Assembly: GCF_026151205.1 (NCBI RefSeq)
Contig: NC_087084.1
Span: 1,650,312 to 1,714,311, forward strand
From: Bolinopsis microptera
Taxonomy: Eukaryota; Ctenophora; Tentaculata; Lobata; Bolinopsidae
Direction of reading: 5' to 3'
DNA: 64,000 nt
The notes beneath the pieces were generated by a model that saw only the letters and a program-made list of their open reading frames with translations, had not been told where the DNA came from and did not search any database. Shown here one piece after another: positions 63,001-64,000 of this stretch (positions within the stretch are counted from its first letter, which is position 1; every line of letters begins with the position of its first letter). The translations under genes and the position numbers were made by a program.

Positions 63001-64000
63001 ACCATTAAACAGATAGTTCCCATCCTCGTACGATGTAACAGCAGGACACTTCCTCTTCACACATGTTGGTAGCTCACCAGACCAGCTACCGTCTGGCTGG
63101 CAGGTTCTTGTAGCGTTACCTTCAATCTGGTGGAGTCTATGTTATTACCATGGTTACTGTGTTACTGTGGTTACCAGTAACTGTGTTACTGGCAGGTTCT
63201 TGTAGCGTTACCTTCAATCTGGTGGAGTCTGTGTTATTACCATGGTTACTGAGGTTACCAGTAACTGTGTTGCTGGACACCGGTTGGGAGGTGAGCGATG
63301 TCACGTATCGATATATATTATATATATAGCTCCTCGAAGTTAAAAATATAATAAACTAATAAAGAACAGTACCTCATAACAAGGACTGTCACAATAGTAG
63401 TTTATTTGGTAGGAGCAGTAGTGAGCTCCACCAGATCTGATGGATAAGTGAGCATCTCCGCTAGCTTCTACTTCCACTGCTGGGTCCGCACACTGTTTCA
63501 CTGTATAGGAGTTAGGATTATAATTAGCACACTATATGGTAGTACAATTAGCACACTGTATGGTAGTACAATTAACACACTGTATATTAGTATAATTAGC
63601 TTCTTCCATCGTTAAATATTGAATATTTTGTAATCAGGAGACTTAAAAGAGAGTACAAAGGAGAGTATAAGATGAGGAGAACTTTTTTTCTTTTCTTTTT
63701 TAAAGCCCCTCGTAAGGGGGTTGTCTCTAATGGACTAATTTATTGATTACAATCATAATAAGTAAAAAATAAAGACCCCAATGGGCACTCCTGAAGACAT
63801 AACTACTAGAAAATATATCAAAACTAAATAGAAAAAACTGAGGACAAATGTGATAAAATCGCATCAAACTGCAAATAATGGAAGATACATTTAGGATTCG
63901 TTATTTAATGGCACGCAGCAGATAATAAAAAACTAACGTCTGCACTCAGGTAGGGTCCCATCTCCCCACTTGTTGTTGCAGCACCCCACCTCCGGGGTCC
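36025..64000 (-). CDS. Giant multi-sushi (CCP) domain protein, 3' 43 exons
   Basis: 43 exons joined by GT-AG introns with matching codon phase give about 1,988 residues and one stop at 36,025-36,027. The 5' end is beyond 64,000. Listed exon by exon below. The protein is a run of about 25 sushi/CCP-like modules: Cys, an aromatic before the second Cys, C-x-x-(G/C)-Y, then C...W and P..C. Most introns split a module just before or after the second-Cys region. About half of the modules have CxxCY in place of CxxGY. CCP proteins are extracellular, binding complement, adhesion or matrix partners. The C-terminus (GRCTEETTVKF to VVCD) has no membrane segment or GPI tail, so secretion is likely; the signal peptide would be upstream. 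The partner is unknown. I cannot name an orthologue; SVEP1/CSMD-like is only domain similarity. Confidence 0.85.
36297..36384 (-). CDS. Sushi gene exon 42
   Basis: Acceptor TTTCAG, donor GTTAGT. CKERRKEVVTYVTKVIPGNC, then ILGRCTEE. Confidence 0.78.
36564..36630 (-). CDS. Sushi gene exon 41
   Basis: Acceptor TTTCAG, donor GTAAGA. NKLVYKCGDDGLWEGDVDKT, then CA. Joins exon 40 in phase 0 across the 7.3 kb intron. Confidence 0.85.
36700..36940. repeat. 15-bp tandem repeat
   Basis: About 16 copies of CTAGACATGTCAATG in the intron between exons 41 and 40. The unit is a multiple of three, which explains long repetitive open frames on both strands; none is a gene. Confidence 0.95.
37261..37677. repeat. 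71-bp satellite, distal part (about 6 copies)
   Basis: Same unit as 41,212-43,999, cut off from it by the 3.5-kb element. On the gene strand each unit reads the exon 40 tail, donor GTTAGT and 20 nt of intron. Confidence 0.95.
38782..39321 (+). pseudogene. Penelope-like reverse transcriptase fragment
   Basis: 179 codons. VYDFTTLYTRLDL, then a long gap, GIPMGGNSSSPIADL and KRYVDD at the end: RT motifs A, B and C in the spacing and wording of Penelope-like RTs. The frame stops right after the catalytic YVDD, so the thumb and any GIY-YIG endonuclease are missing. Lies in the unique centre of the 3.5-kb inverted-arm element. An upstream frame at 38,588-38,776 (ending RNNLTSKLTVV) may be its N-terminal remainder. 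Confidence 0.65.
39400..40000. repeat. CTCCTC-rich simple repeats
   Basis: Two pyrimidine-rich tracts (39,410-39,590 and 39,810-39,990, CTCCTCAGTCAT and CTCCTC units) separated by GGCGGACATA and GGACAAAAA repeats. Confidence 0.85.
41212..43999. repeat. 71-bp satellite, proximal part (about 39 copies)
   Basis: Unit on the plus strand begins TACTATTAACTGGTAACAAT and includes CTAACCTTGTACGGCTCACA and CTGTTTCCAGATAGTCG. On the gene strand it reads TACGACTATCTGGAAACAGT through GAGCCGTACAAG|GTTAGT, which is the exon 40 tail plus donor. The copy nearest exon 40 is the exon itself. Variants (ACTAGT, TTTACTGG, AACGATT, GTTTCTAG, CTCAAACAC) recur in the same order every nine units, about 639 bp, e.g. 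41,660 and 42,299. Confidence 0.95.
43955..44061 (-). CDS. Sushi gene exon 40
   Basis: Acceptor TCACAG, donor GTTAGT. VRCKRRVPEGSRITGTD, then VQFVCEPYK. The final 45 nt and the donor are the repeating unit of the 71-bp satellite that follows downstream for about 6.7 kb. Confidence 0.85.
44245..44312. repeat. TTTCTAA short tandem repeat
   Basis: About eight copies of TTTCTAA in the intron between exons 40 and 39. Confidence 0.9.
44531..44640 (-). CDS. Sushi gene exon 39
   Basis: Acceptor TACCAG, donor GTTAGT. VQYMCNPGYKMVPEG, then EWDGISPKCE. Confidence 0.88.
44789..44935 (-). CDS. Sushi gene exon 38
   Basis: Acceptor CCCCCAG, donor GTGAGT. RTCTNNKQWTYAPPEC, then SCPVLSLLNGII. The acceptor is repeated in the 44,936-45,075 array. 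Confidence 0.88.
44936..45075. repeat. 47-bp repeat on exon 38 acceptor, 3 copies
   Basis: Plus-strand unit ACCTGGGGGTTGTTACTTAG plus TAATACTACCTTACCGGA... (abridged). On the gene strand each copy ends AACCCCCAG|GT, as at the true acceptor. Confidence 0.9.
45076..45405. repeat. 60-bp repeat in sushi intron 37, about 5 copies
   Basis: Unit includes TGAACAACAACTAAATCTAA and GTTGGAGGCCCTAGAGTTC. Lies just downstream of the exon 37 donor but does not contain it. Confidence 0.92.
45419..45650 (-). CDS. Sushi gene exon 37
   Basis: Acceptor CTTCAG, donor GTCAGC. VHYVCDEGYELYGDPVRRC, WSGPGPTSC, KHCGNVGDI, VQYKCKDD. Confidence 0.9.
45931..46179 (-). CDS. Sushi gene exon 36
   Basis: Acceptor CTCTCAG, donor GTAGGT. 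KQCSKPDHAVGNGRL, VTFKCDESYAL, EWDNKFPLC, CPVLEEV. Confidence 0.9.
46378..46626 (-). CDS. Sushi gene exon 35
   Basis: Acceptor CCTCAG, donor GTATGT. IISCQQDGTW, RCEHSECEPLANVTHGRI, IECDPCYGP, WSPPKPTEC. Confidence 0.9.
46899..47095 (-). CDS. Sushi gene exon 34
   Basis: Acceptor TACCAG, donor GTAAGA. YKLVGDKQLKC, IPTCEEVTCPHPEV, YECEDG. Confidence 0.88.
47303..47378 (-). CDS. Sushi gene exon 33
   Basis: Acceptor TTGCAG, donor GTAAGT. RITSGHDVEDIPKCGETVSF, then ECDLG. Confidence 0.86.
47517..47738. repeat. 62-bp repeat of exon 32 tail plus donor
   Basis: Downstream of the true junction (47,739) come four more copies of the exon 32 end (ATCCAATACTTTGTTATCTG on the gene strand) and its GTAAGG donor, a few with small changes. 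Confidence 0.92.
47739..48285 (-). CDS. Sushi gene exon 32 (largest)
   Basis: 547 bp. Acceptor CACCAG, donor GTAAGG. Carries parts of four modules: YTCGVNPRQRRC, WEYPHSGC, WYTCEEGYKMEG, YQCNTCSELQGG, LCYLPAISNG. The acceptor recurs in the 48.3-48.6 kb array and the tail with donor in the 47.5-47.74 kb array. Confidence 0.9.
48281..48615. repeat. Repeat of exon 32 acceptor with GTGTTA runs
   Basis: The acceptor and exon head (CTACACCAG|GTAGAAT on the gene strand) recur at about 48,362, 48,452 and 48,601, separated by TAGTGTTAG-type simple repeats. Confidence 0.85.
48800..48938 (-). CDS. Sushi gene exon 31
   Basis: Acceptor TTGCAG, donor GTAAGA. TRKCDGEKWSGTEPECVAI, then DCGDISVSLPL. Confidence 0.86.
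49129..49249 (-). CDS. Sushi gene exon 30
   Basis: Acceptor CCTCAG, donor GTTAGA. KRCSNPGTPANGRM, VTYECNTGYHF. The acceptor region is repeated at 49,250-49,375. Confidence 0.88.
49250..49375. repeat. 43-bp repeat on exon 30 acceptor, 3 copies
   Basis: Gene-strand unit runs AGAAGAGGTGTAGTATCTCC to the next CAG; each copy mimics the acceptor and the first eight exon bases (AGAAGAGG). Confidence 0.88.
49456..49547 (-). CDS. Sushi gene exon 29
   Basis: Acceptor CCTACAG, donor GTCAGT. HVLKCEATGNWNGSFPVCQ. Confidence 0.82.
49698..50246. repeat. 10-bp array (TAACTGCTGC)n with inverted caps
   Basis: About 55 units. The left cap AAAGTGCAAAGAAACTGCTG and the right cap (inverse: AAAGTGCAAAAAAACTGCTG) are inverse copies. 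G-rich flanks with GTACAGGGGG-type motifs lie outside both caps. Confidence 0.93.
50454..50586 (-). CDS. Sushi gene exon 28
   Basis: Acceptor CCCTTAG, donor GTAAAC. KVCTSINSSPYRSHFP, then VTFKCDDCYKF. Confidence 0.85.
50876..50978 (-). CDS. Sushi gene exon 27
   Basis: Acceptor ACCCAG, donor GTAAGA. VYKCDEGYYLTDGDLVRNC, then WTGKHPVC. A standard CxxGY module. Confidence 0.88.
51095..51370. repeat. Repeat with poly-C, about 6 copies
   Basis: Unit of 45-60 bp: TGGTACGCATGACAAGGTCC, a C/T tract of variable length, then TTCCTACACCCC. In the intron between exons 27 and 26. Confidence 0.93.
51435..51718 (-). CDS. Sushi gene exon 26
   Basis: Acceptor GTTCAG, donor GTTAGT. RQCEEAPEIEHGQV, RYRCDRCYTF, MWNETAPTCERITCQAPPSP. 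Confidence 0.88.
52044..52122 (-). CDS. Sushi gene exon 25
   Basis: Acceptor TTTCAG, donor GTAAGT. STDGIMEAQCNYDKSWSW, then EPKMN. The module-closing Cys usual after 'P' is absent. Confidence 0.78.
52269..52307. other. Perfect hairpin in sushi intron
   Basis: ATAATTAGCAAGCC, 11-base loop, GGCTTGCTAATTAT: a 14-bp perfect stem in the intron between exons 25 and 24. Confidence 0.85.
52474..52604 (-). CDS. Sushi gene exon 24
   Basis: Acceptor TATCAG, donor GTTTCT. SRCATPPAVPHC, ELECDECYYEESC. Confidence 0.82.
52897..53005 (-). CDS. Sushi gene exon 23
   Basis: Acceptor GGTCAG, donor GTAAGA. VEVTCDECYELPDGSRSQ, HTCQTNKTWSHHLPTC. Confidence 0.88.
53536..53636 (-). CDS. Sushi gene exon 22
   Basis: Acceptor TTTCAG, donor GTGAGT. 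KTCPYRDIDETMHLQY, then NPAHCQST. Confidence 0.82.
53795..53906 (-). CDS. Sushi gene exon 21
   Basis: Acceptor TTTGCAG, donor GTGAGT. KNPPVKQCVKKQSD, then EWTNRDKSCT. Confidence 0.82.
53910..54025. repeat. ATGCAAAT-type 8-bp array next to exon 21 acceptor
   Basis: About twelve ATGCAAAT or ATACAAAT units. On the gene strand this gives TTTGCAT runs leading into the acceptor ATATTTGCAG. Confidence 0.9.
54097..54302 (-). CDS. Sushi gene exon 20
   Basis: Acceptor CCGCAG, donor GTTAGT. ICCEHLEEPVDP, CDRDYVCQEIDPICGPCFEY. Confidence 0.85.
54469..54588 (-). CDS. Sushi gene exon 19
   Basis: Acceptor TAACAG, donor GTGAGT. VRYECDPCYRLVGSETLTC, then WSSNPPVCE. Confidence 0.88.
54740..54926 (-). CDS. 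Sushi gene exon 18
   Basis: Acceptor TCCACAG, donor GTGAGA. VECDCCHK, LQCLPTKFW, PKCVPITCSEP, CTCG. Confidence 0.88.
55020..55415. repeat. 32-bp array echoing exon 17 donor, about 12 copies
   Basis: Plus-strand unit GATGGACTTACAGGCTAAAT plus ATCTAAAAGTGA. On the gene strand each has GTAAGTCCATCTCACTTTTA-like sequence, the same as the true donor and start of the intron. Confidence 0.93.
55421..55506 (-). CDS. Sushi gene exon 17
   Basis: Acceptor AACAG, donor GTAAGT. KDCNVPEIPAENNLHY, then KKCNQT. Its donor is echoed in the 32-bp array at 55,020-55,415. Confidence 0.82.
55752..55836 (-). CDS. Sushi gene exon 16
   Basis: Acceptor TTTCAG, donor GTGAGT. SDSAPTRKCVKKGNSKEGYW, then MCT. Confidence 0.82.
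56110..56235 (-). CDS. Sushi gene exon 15
   Basis: Phase 0 both ends. Acceptor CCTGCAG, donor GTAGGT. GCGDNYVCQEVAAECDECYE. Confidence 0.85.
56515..56600. repeat. Exon 14 junction repeats
   Basis: On the gene strand, CTACCAG|GTAATA recurs as CTACCAG|GTAATA and CTACCAG|GTCACA within 80 bases of the true donor. Confidence 0.8.
56601..56653 (-). CDS. Sushi gene exon 14 (short)
   Basis: 53 bp. Acceptor TTTCAG, donor GTAATA. ICCPALLPVPSEDEDYQ. The CTACCAG|GT junction recurs twice more downstream (56,515-56,600). Confidence 0.8.
56810..56912. repeat. Duplicate of exon 13 tail plus donor
   Basis: The segment ACTGATAAAATGATAAAACG and TACGTTGACA is present twice, so donor GTACGT and a few exon bases are doubled. 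Confidence 0.85.
56913..57030 (-). CDS. Sushi gene exon 13
   Basis: Acceptor CCGCAG, donor GTACGT. LKYTCNECTELVGNEEVIC, then WVNTPPSC. The tail with donor is duplicated at 56,816-56,880. Confidence 0.85.
57164..57243 (-). CDS. Sushi gene exon 12
   Basis: Acceptor TTTCAG, donor GTAATA. ACADDEIPVVTNATV, then LSCGGK. Confidence 0.82.
57471..57589 (-). CDS. Sushi gene exon 11
   Basis: Acceptor CTTCAG, donor GTGAGT. WECDKCYRHVSGDLERSC, then WSGLPPVC. Confidence 0.88.
57900..58399. repeat. 60-bp array on exon 10 donor, about 8 copies
   Basis: Gene-strand unit includes CTCAGGTAAAGTGTTTTACC; the true junction reads TTAAG|GTAAAGTGTTTTACC. Each copy is donor-like. Confidence 0.93.
58400..58484 (-). 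CDS. Sushi gene exon 10
   Basis: Acceptor TTCCAG, donor GTAAAG. MTCDAPEPVSNAYLV, then YNCTTTL. The donor region is repeated at 57,900-58,395. Confidence 0.82.
58690..58889. repeat. Repeat of exon 9 tail plus donor, about 5 copies
   Basis: Plus-strand unit AGTTCTTACAAATGCAGCTA plus GGGATGTGTGACGATGAAAT. Gene strand: CCCTAGCTGCATTT|GTAAGAACT in each complete copy. Confidence 0.92.
58890..58992 (-). CDS. Sushi gene exon 9
   Basis: Acceptor TACTCAG, donor GTAAGA. CYHVCDKDRLMCQSDGTWN, then IPSC. The tail with donor is tandemly repeated at 58,690-58,890. Confidence 0.85.
59167..59252 (-). CDS. Sushi gene exon 8
   Basis: Acceptor AACCAG, donor GTAAGT. GCQFESSVDGKRV, then FYCGDIMDVE. Confidence 0.82.
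59415..59462 (-). CDS. Sushi gene exon 7 (short)
   Basis: 48 bp, NLILCELGPPHKTHNG. Donor GTGAGA; acceptor GAGAG has a poor pyrimidine tract and is formed by the last repeat unit. Supplies the module's third-region Cys. The acceptor is the least certain in the chain. Confidence 0.55.
59463..59718. repeat. 57-bp repeat of exon 6 tail, donor and acceptor
   Basis: Four further copies after the true donor. Unit on the gene strand: GAAATATAACTATGATGTAG...TGGCCAG|GTAAGG...AAGAG|GAAA (abridged). Each unit carries both an AG|GAAA and an AG|GTAAGG. The length is 19 codons and the frame stays open throughout. Confidence 0.92.
59719..59865 (-). CDS. Sushi gene exon 6
   Basis: Acceptor CCCAG, donor GTAAGG. 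CYEMNGEATLSCDGSGEWD, then TCPWRQPEFSRR. The frame stays open through the 57-bp array beyond the donor, but only splicing here joins exon 7 in frame. Confidence 0.75.
60000..60321. repeat. Repeat of exon 5 tail plus donor, about 5 copies
   Basis: Units of about 62-75 bp containing, on the gene strand, TGTGTTGTGACTTTGGAGTG then TGATGATG|GTAAGG. They are near-identical to the true exon end. Confidence 0.92.
60322..60591 (-). CDS. Sushi gene exon 5
   Basis: Acceptor CCCCCAG, donor GTAAGG. Contains CNTCYRQEGGD, ITCVKMECPEL and CNCVVTLECDDG. Its 3' end with donor is repeated five times at 60,000-60,322, and its acceptor faces the 22-bp array. Confidence 0.85.
60600..62390. repeat. 22-bp GC-rich minisatellite, 1.8 kb
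   Basis: About 80 units of GGGTGGGTATTAGGCTGGAG plus GA, mixed with a GGGCCCTGGG variant unit. Located immediately upstream of the exon 5 acceptor. The gene strand is pyrimidine-rich with CTCCTCCAG in each unit, like the true CTCCCCCAG acceptor. Confidence 0.96.
62518..62709 (-). CDS. Sushi gene exon 4
   Basis: Acceptor TATCAG, donor GTGGGG. Contains VQCNSCSF and WSNSEPQCAPIMC. Cysteine-dense (CTSTCERTC), more than a normal module. Confidence 0.8.
62858..62972. repeat. 9-bp array (CTAATGTTC)n
   Basis: About 12 copies in the intron between exons 4 and 3, ending ten bases before the exon 3 donor. Confidence 0.95.
62985..63126 (-). CDS. Sushi gene exon 3
   Basis: Acceptor CCACCAG, donor GTAGGC. 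NATRTCQPDGSWSGELPTC closes one module; KCPAV opens the next. The acceptor and exon head are duplicated at 63,126-63,265. Confidence 0.85.
63050..63265. repeat. Duplicated exon 3 head and acceptor
   Basis: The segment CTGGCAGGTTCTTGTAGCGT through TTACCATGGTTACTG occurs twice, so the exon 3 start and its CCACCAG acceptor are doubled. Confidence 0.88.
63373..63500 (-). CDS. Sushi gene exon 2
   Basis: Acceptor TATACAG, donor GTACTG. Module start KQCADP, then YYCDSPCYE. Ends in phase 0. Confidence 0.8.
63501..63937. other. Sushi intron 1, nothing coding
   Basis: Holds a GCACACTGTATGGTAGTACA-type repeat in three copies (63,525-63,595). The rest is AT-rich intron. Confidence 0.6.
63938..64000 (-). 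CDS. Sushi gene exon 1 of those visible (partial)
   Basis: Runs off the right edge. Reads GCCNNKWGDGTLPECR, the end of a sushi module. Donor GTTAGT, one base left over. Confidence 0.75.

Overview
This window is nuclear DNA of an invertebrate animal. It is AT-rich, its genes are broken into many short GT-AG exons, and most of the rest is transposons and tandem repeats. The mix fits an early-branching metazoan such as a cnidarian: an EHBP1-type C2 gene, an ankyrin/XK-like membrane gene, a huge sushi-domain gene, and LINE, mariner, hAT-like and Penelope-like elements. No species marker is present, so this placement is an inference.

Layout. 1-4.35 kb: a decayed non-LTR retrotransposon (+). 5.8-9.4 kb: the first five coding exons of an EHBP1 orthologue (-), covering its N-terminal C2 domain. 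9.8-10.3 kb: a LINE reverse transcriptase scrap. 10.6-14.5 kb: a NERD-domain superfamily 1 helicase (-), frame-broken and split by a 1.5 kb DNA transposon with an 8-bp target duplication. 15-26.2 kb: repeats only, including nested inverted-repeat elements, an 0.84 kb heptamer array, LINE fragments, a dead mariner transposase and an hAT-like MITE. 26.7-29.8 kb: an intronless-CDS gene (+) joining ankyrin repeats to an XK-related-like membrane domain. 30-35.9 kb: repeats and MITEs.

36.0-64.0 kb: one gene (-) with 43 coding exons traced here by splice sites and codon phase. It encodes about 1,988 residues of tandem sushi/CCP modules and runs off the right edge at its 5' side. Every exon junction keeps the reading frame, and the gene ends with a stop at 36,025 and an AATAAA at 35,917. 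Its largest intron (36.6-44.0 kb) holds a 71-bp satellite of about 45 copies, itself split by a 3.5 kb element with 0.98 kb inverted arms and a Penelope-like RT fragment.

The most unusual signal is that many minisatellites in the sushi gene, and one in the EHBP1 gene, sit exactly on exon-intron junctions. Their units carry copies of the real splice donor or acceptor plus the exon edge. The largest is the 71-bp satellite, whose unit contains the last 45 nt of exon 40 and its GTTAGT donor. A second unusual feature is that about half of the sushi modules have Cys in place of the usual Gly in the CxxGY motif.
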